Shown: positions 15,945 through 25,784, counted from the first letter of the stretch. The stretch is 50,855 bases of DNA from Deltaproteobacteria bacterium (GCA_016210115.1 JACQUW010000100.1:1-50855), one strand, 5' to 3'. Made by a program: numbers and translations. The notes: a model not told the origin generated them from the sequence alone.

Positions 15945-16247
15945 ATGGCCAAAGCGCGCATCGCTCCGGTGCATCCGGGCGTGTATCTAAAGGAGTTACT
16001 CGAAGAGTTGGGACTATCCCAATACCGGCTGGCGCAGGACCTTGGGGTGCCTGCCATGCGCATTAGTCACGTAGTTCGTGGGAAGCGGCCGGTTACCGCA
16101 GAGCTTGCATTGCGGCTTGGTCGCTACTTTGGGCAAAGCCCGCGTTACTGGCTCAACTTGCAGAGCCGGTACGATATGGACGCGGCTGAAGATGAACTGG
16201 GTAAACGGGTGGTACGGGAAGTACGCCCGTTCAAAGCCGTAGCGTAA
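15945..16247 (+). CDS. higA: HigA-family antitoxin (XRE-type helix-turn-helix)
   Basis: A 100-residue partner of the preceding toxin. APVHPGVYLKELLEELGLSQYRLAQDLGVPAMRISHVVRGKRPVTAELALRLGRYFG is the characteristic HigA/VapI helix-turn-helix, followed by SPRYWLNLQSRYDMDAAEDEL, the helix used for dimerisation and toxin contact. GAGGAGG is placed 7-8 nt before the ATG, a much better ribosome site than the toxin's, which would favour excess antitoxin. It probably represses its own operon through the dyad at 15629-15645. Confidence 0.93.
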   Translation: MAKARIAPVHPGVYLKELLEELGLSQYRLAQDLGVPAMRISHVVRGKRPVTAELALRLGRYFGQSPRYWLNLQSRYDMDAAEDELGKRVVREVRPFKAVA

Positions 16248-16345
16248 GAGCCATCACGCTTGTGCGGCCAAGACTGGTTCCTCTCACCCCCTGTTAAAAA
16301 ACGACAGCGCACTTATATTCTCGCGGGCCACCTCACAAACGAGAG

Positions 16346-17071
16346 CTAGAATTTGAAATTCCATTCCGCTCTCCCGTAGCGTTCGTTTACCAGCTCGTCG
16401 ATTATTGTTTCAGGAAGATCCTCTAAAGGATCCGCGGCGTTCCAGGTCTTTTTTAGGGCCTCCTTGATTGTTGATGAGGGAATCCGGAGATTAATGAGGA
16501 AATCGCTGTGAGACCTCATTTCGCGGTACGGAGGCTGCTTTCCCGGGACCGGGAGAAATTTTTCCATTGAGGAAACGTCGAAATCGAGCAGGAAAGTCCC
16601 ATGATAGAGCAAACAGTGGCGCCGCCGATACTGGGCATTTCCGGAAAATTTTCGCGTCCCCAATGCGAGATCGGTCACGCCCTGAATGGAGACGGTCGTA
16701 CGCAGCCCCCGCTCCAGCGTCGCTTTGTGCCGGGCCATAATGGACTCGTTGGTTTCCGAGATATTCCTCGAAGGACCCGAATCGGAGATTTTCAAAACCA
16801 GCGAATAGTTAAGACAGCCCGGCCCCTGGAGAACCGCTCCGCCACCGCTGCAGCGTCGAAGGACGGGGATATTTTCAGCCTTGCAGCGATCGAGATTAAC
16901 TTCCTCATTTATTCTACCGGAGTATCCAATGACGGCGAAGTGGATGGGAGACTCCCAGAACCTCAGGATTTCATCTTCATGACCCCGTTCGCACATCTCC
17001 AGCAGCGCCTCGTCGCAAGCGAGATTATGCTCCGGAAGTAAAAGTGTGCGATCGATGAATTTCACAAACAA
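16346..17071 (-). CDS. lplA: Lipoate-protein ligase family protein
   Basis: A 241-residue BPL/LplA-fold protein, shorter than E. coli LplA because the C-terminal accessory domain is missing. The lipoate/nucleotide loop RRCSGGGAVLQGPGCLNYSL (residues 72-91) and the catalytic Lys block GTRKFSGNAQYRRR, followed by LYHGTFLLDF, are present. It should attach lipoate or octanoate to lipoyl domains. It is divergent from aceE-aceF-lpdA, whose E2 carries a lipoyl domain, so a role in lipoylating that complex is likely. Whether it is a ligase or an octanoyl/lipoyl transferase of the LipM/LipL type cannot be told. The start is uncertain: TTG 17071 or GTG 17065. Confidence 0.85.
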   Translation of the reverse strand: MFVKFIDRTLLLPEHNLACDEALLEMCERGHEDEILRFWESPIHFAVIGYSGRINEEVNLDRCKAENIPVLRRCSGGGAVLQGPGCLNYSLVLKISDSGPSRNISETNESIMARHKATLERGLRTTVSIQGVTDLALGTRKFSGNAQYRRRHCLLYHGTFLLDFDVSSMEKFLPVPGKQPPYREMRSHSDFLINLRIPSSTIKEALKKTWNAADPLEDLPETIIDELVNERYGRAEWNFKF

Positions 17072-17088
17072 ATGGAATATACTATAGT
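17061..17088 (+). promoter_or_regulatory. Promoter of the aceE-aceF-lpdA operon
   Basis: TTCACA (17061-17066) and TATAGT (17083-17088), each one base from consensus, are separated by 16 bp. Transcription would start near 17095, giving a leader of about 58 nt. The -35 box overlaps the start of the divergent lipoate ligase gene. Confidence 0.55.
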
Positions 17089-17152
17089 TTTGATGAGGAT
17101 TTGCCGGGAATCAGCCTACTGGCGTCAAAATTAGATCCACGGGAGAAACGAC

Positions 17153-19870
17153 GTGAAAGCTGAAAAAGACAACCAGCAACCGAGTTCTAACGAGAGCTCA
17201 TCCGCTCCGGCAAAACGACCGGAAGCCGGCGAGACCGAGCGCTGGTTCGATTCACTCGAATACATTCTGGAATACGTCCTGAAGGGAAAGGAATCGGAAC
17301 GGGCCTCTATTCTTTTCGACAGGCTCAGCACGAGGCTGCGCGAATCGGGCATCAATGTTTCCCCTGTCGTCACGACGCCTTATGTCAACACGATTCCGGC
17401 CGAGGAAGAACCCACCTACCCGGGAAACCGCGAGATTGAAAGGCGCATCAAGAGTTACGTTCGCTGGAACGCGATGGCGATGGTGGTCAAGGCGAACCGC
17501 ATTCATCACGGGATCGGCGGGCATATCTCCACCTATGCCTCCTGCGCGACGCTCTACGAAGTCGGATTCAACCACTTCTTCAGGGGCGGAGAGAATGGGA
17601 CCCCCGCCGATATGGTTTACTTTCAGGGTCACGCCTCTCCGGGAAATTACGCCAGGGCATACCTGGAGTGGCGCCTCGAAGCCAGGTATTTGCACCGTTT
17701 TCGGCAGGAACTTGCCGAGGGAGGGGGGCTCCCCTCTTACCCTCATCCCTACCTCTTGCCTGAATTCTGGCAGTTCCCTACCGTGTCGATGGGGTTAGCC
17801 CCTATCATGTCCATCTACCAGGCCCGCTTCAACAGATACTTGAAGGCGCGGGGATTTCTCAACGGCGAGGAGCCGAGGATTTGGTCCTTCGTGGGCGATG
17901 GCGAAATGGATGAGCCGGAGGCCTCCGGCGCTCTAACGCTCGCGGCGCGGGAGAACCTCGACAACCTGATCTGGGTGGTGAATTGCAACCTCCAGAGGCT
18001 TGACGGGCCGGTCAGGGGCAACGGCAAGATCATTCAAGAGCTCGAGACTTTGTTTAGAGGGTCGGGTTGGAACGTGATCAAAGTGATTTGGGGTTCGGAT
18101 TGGGATCCTCTTCTCAGAATGGACCATAAAGGGCTTCTGGTGAAGCGAATGGAGGAGGCGGTGGACGGGGACTATCAAAAGTATTCTGTAGAACCCGGCA
18201 GCTACACGAGAAGACACTTTTTCGGCAAATATCCCGAGTTGCTCGAAATGGTCAATCACCTGACCGATGAACAGATCCATAAGTTGCTCCGCGGCGGACA
18301 TGATCCGCAAAAGGTTTACGCGGCCTACAAGGCTGCCGCGGAACATAAGGGTTCTCCGACCGTCATTCTCGCGAAGACGGTGAAAGGCTATGGACTCGGC
18401 GAGACGGGAGAAGGCAGAAACGTAACCCACCAGCAAAAGGTGCTCAACGAGAAGGAACTCAGAGAATTTCGCGCCCGGTTCGGCGTCCCGTTGCCCGATG
18501 AAGAAGTGGTGGAGACTCCGTTCTACCGTCCGGCCAAAGACAGCGTCGAAACGAAATACCTGCTCGAGCGGAGAAAAAGCCTGGGCGGCTTTATACCGAA
18601 GCGCAAAGTCAAAGCGCGTCCCATGACGGTTCCCGGTCTCGACTATTACGCGGAGTTTCTTAAAGAATCGGGCTCCCACGAGATCGCCACGACTATGGCT
18701 TTTGTCCGGATTCTCAACAAGCTGCTCCGGCACGAGAAAATCGGCAGGCAAATCGTTCCCATTATTCCCGATGAGGCGAGGACCTTCGGCCTTGATGCGC
18801 TCTTCCGCCAGTTTGGAATCTACTCATCCAAAGGACAGCTTTACGAGCCGGTGGACCGGGAAAGCCTTCTCTACTATCGCGAGGCGAAAGACGGGCAGAT
18901 TCTCGAAGAGGGAATTACCGAGGCGGGATCGATGTCATCCTTTATCGCGGCGGGGACGGCTTACGTCAATCATGGCATCAACATGATACCGTTTTATATG
19001 TATTACGCCATGTTCGGCTTTCAGCGAATCGGCGACCTGATCTGGGCAGCCGGCGATATCAAAGCTAAAGGTTTCCTATTGGGAGCGACAGCCGGCCGCA
19101 CAACGTTGAACGGCGAGGGGCTTCAGCATCAGGATGGCCATAGCCACATCCTGGCGAGCACGGTTCCTACTTTATTGACCTACGATCCGGCCTTTGGTTA
19201 CGAAGTCGCCGTCATCGTCCGGGACGGGATGCGACGCATGTACCAGGAGGGCGAGGAAATTTTCTACTACCTGACGCTTTACAATGAAAATTATCCCATG
19301 CCGGCGATGCCCGAGGGGGCTGAGGCCGGCATCCTGAAAGGCCTGTACAAATTCAGGAAAGGGGAGTCAAAGAAGAAACACAAGGCCCATATTTTCGGCA
19401 GCGGTCCGATCTTGAGAGAGGCTCTGAAGGCTCAAGAAATTCTGGCGGGATATGATGTCTCGGCGGACGTATGGAGCGCTACGAGTTATAAGATGCTGAG
19501 AAATGACGCGCTCCGCGCCAGCAGATGGAACATGCTTCATCCCGATGCGAAGCCGAAGAAATCCTATTTGGAAAACCTTTTGCAAAAGGAGCGCGGTGTT
19601 TTTGTGGCCGTTTCCGATTATATGAAGATCGTCCCGGATCAGATCGCGCCATGGGTCCCTGGGGGGCTGTTCACGCTCGGAACGGATGGCTTCGGCCGCA
19701 GCGATACTCGCTCCAGGCTCAGGCGCTATTTTGAGGTGGACGCGGAATTAACGGCGATCGGCACGCTGTATGCCCTCTCCGTAAAACAGGCTGTGAAGCC
19801 TAAAACTGTCCTGGCCGCGATCAAAGATCTTGCCGTGGATCCGGAGAAAAGCTACCCGTTTATCGCCTGA
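17153..19870 (+). CDS. aceE: Pyruvate dehydrogenase E1 component, homodimeric type
   Basis: A 905-residue thiamine diphosphate enzyme, close to the 887 residues of E. coli AceE. It decarboxylates pyruvate and reductively acetylates the E2 lipoyl group. Visible blocks: HHGIGGHISTYASCATLYEVGFNHFF and FFQGHASPGNYARA near residues 120-170, and the ThDP motif GDGEMDEPEA...VNCNLQRLDGPVRGNGKI near 245-290. The pyrimidine/C-terminal domains follow, with EEGITEAGSMSSFIAAGTAY. The GTG start has GGGAGA about 6-12 nt upstream. The first 35 residues are a polar, low-complexity extension. It is the first of three genes encoding the complete complex. Confidence 0.97.
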   Translation: MKAEKDNQQPSSNESSSAPAKRPEAGETERWFDSLEYILEYVLKGKESERASILFDRLSTRLRESGINVSPVVTTPYVNTIPAEEEPTYPGNREIERRIKSYVRWNAMAMVVKANRIHHGIGGHISTYASCATLYEVGFNHFFRGGENGTPADMVYFQGHASPGNYARAYLEWRLEARYLHRFRQELAEGGGLPSYPHPYLLPEFWQFPTVSMGLAPIMSIYQARFNRYLKARGFLNGEEPRIWSFVGDGEMDEPEASGALTLAARENLDNLIWVVNCNLQRLDGPVRGNGKIIQELETLFRGSGWNVIKVIWGSDWDPLLRMDHKGLLVKRMEEAVDGDYQKYSVEPGSYTRRHFFGKYPELLEMVNHLTDEQIHKLLRGGHDPQKVYAAYKAAAEHKGSPTVILAKTVKGYGLGETGEGRNVTHQQKVLNEKELREFRARFGVPLPDEEVVETPFYRPAKDSVETKYLLERRKSLGGFIPKRKVKARPMTVPGLDYYAEFLKESGSHEIATTMAFVRILNKLLRHEKIGRQIVPIIPDEARTFGLDALFRQFGIYSSKGQLYEPVDRESLLYYREAKDGQILEEGITEAGSMSSFIAAGTAYVNHGINMIPFYMYYAMFGFQRIGDLIWAAGDIKAKGFLLGATAGRTTLNGEGLQHQDGHSHILASTVPTLLTYDPAFGYEVAVIVRDGMRRMYQEGEEIFYYLTLYNENYPMPAMPEGAEAGILKGLYKFRKGESKKKHKAHIFGSGPILREALKAQEILAGYDVSADVWSATSYKMLRNDALRASRWNMLHPDAKPKKSYLENLLQKERGVFVAVSDYMKIVPDQIAPWVPGGLFTLGTDGFGRSDTRSRLRRYFEVDAELTAIGTLYALSVKQAVKPKTVLAAIKDLAVDPEKSYPFIA

Positions 19871-19888
19871 AAAGCCGCCAAAACCATC

Positions 19889-21145
19889 ATGGATATTAGA
19901 GTTCCTCGATTGGCAGAAGGAGTTGACTCCGCGACGGTCGTCAACATCCTCGTTTCACAAGGCGATCAAATCCAGCAAGACCAGACGATCATGGAGCTGG
20001 AAACTGAAAAAGCGGTCGGTCCGATTCCCTCCCCCGGTTCCGGCACCGTCGCCAAGATTCACGTTAAGGAAGGGGATAAGGTCACCGTAGGACAGCTTCT
20101 CATTTCTCTCTCCGAGGCTAACGCACAAAAAGCAACCGCGGCGGAGAAACCCGCGGCAGCCAAACGACCGGCCATCCTCCGGCCGCCGGAAGCAGAAGCC
20201 CCTTCAGCGGAAGCCTACAGATATGAATCCAAGAGCGGTTATCCGCCTCCCGCATCTCTCTCTCTGCGAAAGATGGCCGGCCAACTGGGGATCGATTTAA
20301 CCCGGGTGAAGGGCAGCGAGAAGGGTGGAAGAATCGCGCTGGAAGATGTAAGGGCCTATATCCAGCGGCTCCAACAATTAGCCTTCGAAGGCGCCGCTGC
20401 CCCCGAGAGACCGGCTCCGAAAAGCATTGACTTCAGCCGCTGGGGGCCAGTTAAACAAACCCCGATGTCGGCTCTCCGGCGCACCGTGGACGAGAAGATG
20501 GTCGAATCGTGGACCTCTATCCCGCACGTTACCCAATTTGACGAAGCCGACATCAGTTCCCTCCTGGCGTTGAGGAAAAAGTATTCGCCGCTGTATGAAA
20601 AAACCGGTGCCCGGCTGACCCTGACCTCCTTTGCTTTGAAAGCCGTCGTCACCGCGCTAAAAAAGTTTCCGATCTTCAACTCCAGCGTGGACGAAGCGGC
20701 ACAGCAGATCATCTACAAAGAGTACTTCCATATCGGAGTTGCCGTTGATACGGAATCAGGACTGATCGTTCCCGTCCTCCGAGACGTCGATAAGAAGAAT
20801 CTAATGGAGTTGTCCCTGGAACTGTCGACGCTTGCGGAAAAGAGCAGGCAAAGAAAGATCTCGCTGGAAGAGCTCCAGGGGGGCACGTTTACTATTTCGA
20901 ATCTCGGCGGGATCGGCGGCGCTCATTTCACTCCGATTATCTACAAACCGCAGGTATCGGTCATCGCGATGGGCCGCGGTTTGGCGAAACCGGTTGTCAG
21001 AGGCGAGCGAGTGGAGATTCGGACGATGCTTCCACTGGGACTCTCCTACGATCACCGGGTGATCGATGGAGCGGATGGCGCAAGATTTATCCGGGAGCTC
21101 GTTGTGGCGCTGGAGAATTTTCCGGAAGAGGCATTGAAACCATAA
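19889..21145 (+). CDS. aceF: Dihydrolipoamide acetyltransferase, pyruvate dehydrogenase E2
   Basis: A 418-residue E2 with one lipoyl domain (residues 1-77, lipoyl Lys41 in ELETEKAVG), a Pro/Ala linker, a peripheral-subunit binding domain near 115-150 (SLRKMAGQLGIDLTRVKGSEKGGRIALEDV) and the catalytic trimer-forming domain from about 185. The active site DHRVIDG carries His389 and Asp393. Some E2s have up to three lipoyl domains; here there is one. It lies 18 nt after aceE and its stop directly abuts the lpdA ATG. It transfers acetyl groups to CoA. Confidence 0.96.
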   Translation: MDIRVPRLAEGVDSATVVNILVSQGDQIQQDQTIMELETEKAVGPIPSPGSGTVAKIHVKEGDKVTVGQLLISLSEANAQKATAAEKPAAAKRPAILRPPEAEAPSAEAYRYESKSGYPPPASLSLRKMAGQLGIDLTRVKGSEKGGRIALEDVRAYIQRLQQLAFEGAAAPERPAPKSIDFSRWGPVKQTPMSALRRTVDEKMVESWTSIPHVTQFDEADISSLLALRKKYSPLYEKTGARLTLTSFALKAVVTALKKFPIFNSSVDEAAQQIIYKEYFHIGVAVDTESGLIVPVLRDVDKKNLMELSLELSTLAEKSRQRKISLEELQGGTFTISNLGGIGGAHFTPIIYKPQVSVIAMGRGLAKPVVRGERVEIRTMLPLGLSYDHRVIDGADGARFIRELVVALENFPEEALKP

Positions 21146-22570
21146 ATGGAACTCTTAAAGACCGAAATCCTGGTTCTGGGCGCCGGCCCGGGAGGCTATG
21201 CCGCCGCGTTTTATGCCGCGGATAAAGGGAAAAAAGTTGTGCTTGTCGAGCAAGCGAAGCGGCTCGGTGGGGTTTGCCTGAACCATGGCTGCATCCCCTC
21301 AAAGGCTTTGATACATGCAACCCAATTGATCCATGAAGCCAGGGAATCCAAGACCAGGGGAATCAGCTTTGGCGAGCCGGTGGTCGATCTGGAGAAGCTG
21401 CGCGCCTGGAAAGATTCTATCGTTGAGCGGCTCGCTCAAGGCCTAAGCGGCCTCGGCAGTAAGAGAGCCATCGAGGTGTTGCATGGGCGAGGTCATTTTG
21501 AGGACTCCGCCACTTTGAGGATCGAGACGGTGGAAGGGCAAAAATTCATTAATTACGAAAACGCGATCATCGCGGTCGGCTCCACAGCCGCTCTCCCTTC
21601 CGCATTCAATCTCGGAAACAAACGCGTCATGACTTCGACCGAGGCGCTGGAATTGGAAGAGATCCCGGCAAAACTTTTGGTCGTGGGGGGCGGTTATATC
21701 GGGATGGAGCTGGGGACCGTGTATGCCAATCTCGGAAGTCAGGTGACCGTGGTTGAGGCGCTGGGCAGCATTCTTCTCGGGGTGGATCCCGACCTGACTA
21801 GGCACGTGAGCCGGCGCGCGGAGAAGCTCTTCAAAGAAGTGCGCCTCAACGTGAAGGTCCTGAAGATGGCAACCAGCGGCAAACAGATCAAAGTGAGCGT
21901 AGAAACCGACGGGCAACAGAGAGAAGAGCTCTACGATCGAGTTTTGGTGAGCGTCGGCCGGGTCCCAAACTACCGGCATTTAGGACTGGAAAACACGAAA
22001 GTCACCACTGATGAGAATGGGTTCATCAAGTGCGACCCCCAGCAGCAGACAACGGATCCCGCGATTTATGCCATTGGCGACGTCAATGGCGGGCCATTGC
22101 TCGCTCACAGGGCCAGCAAGGAGGCGCGCATTGCCGTGGAGGCGATCACAGGCGAGTCGAACGCGCCGGAACATATCGTCACTCCCGCAGTGGTTTTCAC
22201 GGATCCCGAGGTTGCGTGGTGCGGTTTGACCGAGACGGAGGCGAAGGAGAAAGGAACAAAAATTGAGGTGGCAAGATTTCCCTGGAGCGCTTCGGGAAGG
22301 GCCATGACTCTGGATCGAACAGACGGCGTGACGAAGCTCATCCTGGAGCCGGAAACGGAACGCGTTCTCGGCGTCGGGATCACCGGCTATGGGGCTGGTG
22401 AGCTGATCAGCGAAGGAGTCCTGGCAGTCGAGATGGGAGCTACCGCGAAAGACATTGCTGAATGCATCCACCCCCACCCGACTCTATCGGAGACACTCAT
22501 GGAATGCGCTGAGATGTTTTACGGCACGGCGACCCATGCCATGAGCCGGAAAAAAGAACCCAGGCTCTAG
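21146..22570 (+). CDS. lpdA: Dihydrolipoyl dehydrogenase (E3)
   Basis: A 474-residue FAD disulfide reductase that reoxidises the dihydrolipoyl group with NAD. Residues 8-20 (ILVLGAGPGGYAA) bind FAD; the redox disulfide is Cys44/Cys49 in GGVCLNHGCIPSKAL; the NAD fold is LLVVGGGYIGMELGTVYANLG; YAIGDVNGGPLLAHRASKE is the second FAD motif; and the partner His-Glu pair sits in HPHPTLSETLMECAE near the end. The ATG follows the aceF stop with no gap, so translation is coupled. It may also serve other lipoyl complexes of the cell. Confidence 0.97.
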   Translation: MELLKTEILVLGAGPGGYAAAFYAADKGKKVVLVEQAKRLGGVCLNHGCIPSKALIHATQLIHEARESKTRGISFGEPVVDLEKLRAWKDSIVERLAQGLSGLGSKRAIEVLHGRGHFEDSATLRIETVEGQKFINYENAIIAVGSTAALPSAFNLGNKRVMTSTEALELEEIPAKLLVVGGGYIGMELGTVYANLGSQVTVVEALGSILLGVDPDLTRHVSRRAEKLFKEVRLNVKVLKMATSGKQIKVSVETDGQQREELYDRVLVSVGRVPNYRHLGLENTKVTTDENGFIKCDPQQQTTDPAIYAIGDVNGGPLLAHRASKEARIAVEAITGESNAPEHIVTPAVVFTDPEVAWCGLTETEAKEKGTKIEVARFPWSASGRAMTLDRTDGVTKLILEPETERVLGVGITGYGAGELISEGVLAVEMGATAKDIAECIHPHPTLSETLMECAEMFYGTATHAMSRKKEPRL

Positions 22571-22683
22571 CTCGATCATCGAAGCTGCACGTTGTTATGC
22601 GCTCTCCTTTCAAGACTCACCGCTTGGGTTACACACTCTCTTAGTCGTCCCTCGGTCTGTGGAATAATGCGGCCAGTATTCCA

Positions 22684-23142
22684 TCAGCGTGATTTTAAAG
22701 AGCGCTCCACCTCTCGCCGGGCTGCCTTTCTCTTGAGCGTCTCCCTTTTGTCGTAAAGCTTTTTGCCACGCGCCAAGCCAAGTTCGACCTTCGCCTTCCC
22801 GTTTTTGAAGTAAAGCTTCAACGGAATCAACGTCAATCCACGCTCCGCGACTTTACCGGAGAGACGGCGGATCTCCTGCTTGTGCAGCAGGAGCTTTCGC
22901 GTTCGGGTCGGATCATGGTTGAACTGATGGGCGGCTGTGTAGGGGCTGATGTGGGTGTTAAGTAGAAACGCTTCTCCGCGAATGATGCGGGCGTAACTGT
23001 CTTTAAGGTTGGCTTTGCCTTCTCTTAGAGACTTCACCTCGCTGCCGGTAAGCACCAGACCCGCCTCGTAAGTCTCGTCGATAAAGTAGTCGTGGCGGGC
23101 CTTGCGGTTTACGCAAACGGCTTTTTCCTCTCGAGCAGACAT
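22684..23142 (-). CDS. smpB: SsrA-binding protein SmpB
   Basis: SmpB escorts tmRNA to stalled ribosomes for trans-translation. The 152-residue length is normal. Family blocks: [73 protein letters not shown], and the C-terminal helix-forming basic tail ([27 protein letters not shown]) that reads the empty mRNA channel. No ssrA tmRNA gene was seen beside it. It follows the DUF502 gene after 14 nt and is probably co-transcribed with it. Confidence 0.97.
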   Translation of the reverse strand: MSAREEKAVCVNRKARHDYFIDETYEAGLVLTGSEVKSLREGKANLKDSYARIIRGEAFLLNTHISPYTAAHQFNHDPTRTRKLLLHKQEIRRLSGKVAERGLTLIPLKLYFKNGKAKVELGLARGKKLYDKRETLKRKAARREVERSLKSR

Positions 23143-23156
23143 GGTTCTCGTGTCAC

Positions 23157-23813
23157 TCAGCCGCGCTTCAATCTCGTGCGCTGTTCCGGGGCAATCATCC
23201 CTCCGGACACGATGAGCTTAAAAGCCTCCTCCGCCGTCATCTCAAGCGTTACTACGTCTTGCTCGGGGACCAAGAGATAGAACCCGGCAGTGGGATTCGG
23301 CGTCGTCGGCACGAAGACATTCACCAGACGGCCCTCCGCTCTTTTGCCCAACTCACCACCGGCGTGCCCCGTCGCGAAACCCACGGTATAGATTCCCTTG
23401 CGAGGATACTCGATCAGGACCACCTGCTTCCCGGCCTGGCCGTCTCCGAATATGGAGCCGACGAGCTTCTGCACCGATGTATATATACCCCGGAAGATCG
23501 GAATCCGAGTTAAAACGTAATCCCACGTCATGAGCAGCTTGCGAGTAACAACACTGGTCGCTAAAAAGCCGAGGAAGAGAATCAAGCCGATGGTGACGAG
23601 AGCACCGAGGCCCGGGATCGCAAACGGCAGATAGGTGCCGGGATGCAGCCAGGCCGGCAGGAAATTAAGCAGGCTGTCCATCAGCCCGATGATCCAGCCC
23701 AATACCCAAACCGTAATAACGAGGGGGAGAAGAACCAGCAGGCCCGCAAAAAAATATCGTCGAAAACTCTCTTGAAGCCTGCGCCGAATTGCGCCCTTCG
23801 TCTGCTCTGTCAC
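23157..23813 (-). CDS. DUF502 family inner-membrane protein
   Basis: A 218-residue protein with two predicted membrane helices (about residues 20-45 and 65-88) joined by a loop with a [20 protein letters not shown] turn. A conserved cytoplasmic domain follows, containing [40 protein letters not shown] and [23 protein letters not shown], all diagnostic of DUF502. The biochemical role of the family is unknown. It precedes smpB by 14 nt. Confidence 0.93.
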   Translation of the reverse strand: MTEQTKGAIRRRLQESFRRYFFAGLLVLLPLVITVWVLGWIIGLMDSLLNFLPAWLHPGTYLPFAIPGLGALVTIGLILFLGFLATSVVTRKLLMTWDYVLTRIPIFRGIYTSVQKLVGSIFGDGQAGKQVVLIEYPRKGIYTVGFATGHAGGELGKRAEGRLVNVFVPTTPNPTAGFYLLVPEQDVVTLEMTAEEAFKLIVSGGMIAPEQRTRLKRG

Positions 23814-24001
23814 GGACCTTCCTGGCCCCGGACAGGTTTAGCCGGGCCACGGTTTCCGGGCGACCCATTCCGGGCGAACGTAAACCGGCCTCCGCCTTTA
23901 TGGTTGAACAGCTTGGAGCTGTTTGCAGCTAATGGCAGCCAAAACGGCCTTTGCGGTCTGAAGTCTAGAGTTGTTGGTCCCCGCTCCATGAATGATTCAG
24001 C

Positions 24002-24856
24002 CTACGGCCTTAGCACGGTATTATCAATCAGGCGGGTTTTGCCGATCCATACCGCTAAAGCAAGCAGCGCTTCGCTCCCCACACCGTTCAGCTCCTCCAA
24101 TGTCGAAGAATGACAGAGGCTGATGTAGTCGACCCGAGCCAGCGGCTCTTTAGCGATCTCCCCCTCGACCACCCCAATGATACGTTCCCGCTCCGTCACC
24201 CCCTTGCCGACCAGACACTCTGCCGTTCTGAGGGCTCGCGAGAGGCTAAAGGCGGCTTGCTTCTCGGCCGGTGAGAGATAGTTGTTTCGGGAGCTTAGCG
24301 CCAACCCGTCTTTTTCCCGCACAATCGGATGCTGCACTATCTCCACATCAAAATTCAGGTCTTCAACCATGCGGCGCAGGATCAGAAGTTGCTGGTAATC
24401 CTTCGCCCCAAAGATCGCTACGTGGGGCCGCACCTGGTTGAAGAGTTTGGCAACCACCGTGGCGACGCCCCGAAAATGACCGGGCCGCGAGCGACCGCAC
24501 AAAGTAGAGCTCAGCTTTCCCGGTTCCACATAACTTTGGAAACCGGCGGGATACATCTCCTCAGCCGACGGACAAAACAGGACATCCACGCGCTCCGCTT
24601 CGAGGAGTTCGCGGTCGCGCTCAAGGTTCCGCGGGTAGGTTCTGTAATCCTCACCCGGGCCGAACTGGGCCGGATTGACAAAAATGGAAACGACCAGATA
24701 ATCGCCCCTCTTTCTTCCCTCACGCACGAGACTTAGATGCCCCTCGTGCAAGGATCCCATGGTCGGAACAAGCACAATGCGTTGCCCAGCGCGCCGTTGC
24801 GCAGTGCTCCGAGTCTGCATTTCTCGGATCTTCTCCACCAGGACCATCTTACTCAT
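24002..24856 (-). CDS. panC: Pantothenate synthetase (pantoate-beta-alanine ligase)
   Basis: A 284-residue enzyme joining pantoate and beta-alanine with ATP to make pantothenate, the CoA precursor. The ATP-binding HxGH motif is visible in PTMGSLHEGHLSLV (residues 31-44), and the GAKDYQQLLILRRMVEDL block and the SSRNNYLSPAEK motif are present. Its ATG lies 3 nt after the panB stop, so the two are co-translated. Panthothenate synthesis from valine intermediates would also need panE and panD, which are outside the window. Confidence 0.97.
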   Translation of the reverse strand: MSKMVLVEKIREMQTRSTAQRRAGQRIVLVPTMGSLHEGHLSLVREGRKRGDYLVVSIFVNPAQFGPGEDYRTYPRNLERDRELLEAERVDVLFCPSAEEMYPAGFQSYVEPGKLSSTLCGRSRPGHFRGVATVVAKLFNQVRPHVAIFGAKDYQQLLILRRMVEDLNFDVEIVQHPIVREKDGLALSSRNNYLSPAEKQAAFSLSRALRTAECLVGKGVTERERIIGVVEGEIAKEPLARVDYISLCHSSTLEELNGVGSEALLALAVWIGKTRLIDNTVLRP

Positions 24857-24859
24857 GCC

Positions 24860-25663
24860 CTAACGAAAGGAATGTTCCTCGTCCGGGAATGTGCCCGCCT
24901 GGACTTCGGCGATAAAATGTTTGGCGGCTTCGGATACGGCCGTTCCAATTTCGGCATACCGCTTTACGAATTTGGGCGCAAATTTATCGAAGAGACCCAA
25001 TATGTCGTGGATCACCAGAATCTGCCCATCACACTTTACACCCGCGCCAATGCCAATCGTCGGAATCTGGAGCCCAGCCGTAATTTCCCCCGCGAGCTCG
25101 GCGGGAATCCCCTCCAGGACAACCGAGAAAGCGCCACCCGCTTCCACAGCGAGCGCATCCGCCATGATGGCATCCCACTGCTCCTTTTCCCTCCCCTGTA
25201 TCTTGTAACCGCCAAACTGGTGAATCGACTGCGGAGTCAGTCCCACGTGACCCATGACCGGCACGCCCATTTTAACAATCGCTTCGATGGTTTTGACGAC
25301 CCCAACCCCTCCTTCCAACTTCACCGCTTCCGCGCCGCCTTCCTGGAGGAGCCTCCCGGCATTGCGTTTCGCTTCTTCCACGTTGACCTGATAGGAGAGA
25401 AACGGCATGTCCGCCACAACCAGAGCCTGTTTCCGTCCTCGCACCACCGCCCGGGTATGGTAGATCATCTCTTCGAGCGTGACTGGCAGAGTCGAATCCT
25501 GGCCCTGGATCACGCAGGCAAGAGAATCCCCCACCAAGAGAATGTCGATTCCTGCCTGATCCAGGATGCGCGCGAAGCAGTAATCGTACGCCGTTAAGGC
25601 GGTGATCTTTTCTCCTGTCCGCTTCTTGTTTCGGATTGCGGGAACGGTAATCTTGTCGACCAT
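24860..25663 (-). CDS. panB: 3-Methyl-2-oxobutanoate hydroxymethyltransferase
   Basis: A 267-residue TIM-barrel enzyme adding a one-carbon unit from methylene-tetrahydrofolate to ketoisovalerate, the first step to pantoate. VGDSLACVIQGQDSTLPVTLEEMIYHTRAV holds the metal-binding Asp, MGHVGLTPQSIHQFGGYKIQG is the family signature, and IGIGAGVKCDGQILVIHD is typical of the end. The frame stays open upstream to 25762, but ATG 25663 with GGAG 9 nt upstream starts in register with the family (VDKITVPAIRNKK). Confidence 0.96.
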   Translation of the reverse strand: MVDKITVPAIRNKKRTGEKITALTAYDYCFARILDQAGIDILLVGDSLACVIQGQDSTLPVTLEEMIYHTRAVVRGRKQALVVADMPFLSYQVNVEEAKRNAGRLLQEGGAEAVKLEGGVGVVKTIEAIVKMGVPVMGHVGLTPQSIHQFGGYKIQGREKEQWDAIMADALAVEAGGAFSVVLEGIPAELAGEITAGLQIPTIGIGAGVKCDGQILVIHDILGLFDKFAPKFVKRYAEIGTAVSEAAKHFIAEVQAGTFPDEEHSFR

Positions 25664-25784
25664 TAAGTCAAACTCCACAAACAGAAAAGCCTCCCGGAAA
25701 AAGCCGGAAGGCCATTCGCCGCCCATAAAACGAGACCAGCCCCCCTCTATGGGCAACCTCACCTGGCATCCGTCTCAGTCCAGC

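Noticed and set aside
22571..22683. tmRNA (ssrA) gene next to smpB
   Set aside because: The gap is only 113 bp, too short for tmRNA, and no tRNA-like ends were seen.
24737..25597. Plus-strand frame of 286 codons over panC/panB
   Set aside because: Antisense to PanB and PanC, which carry every expected motif; no domain and unusual His/Arg-rich composition.
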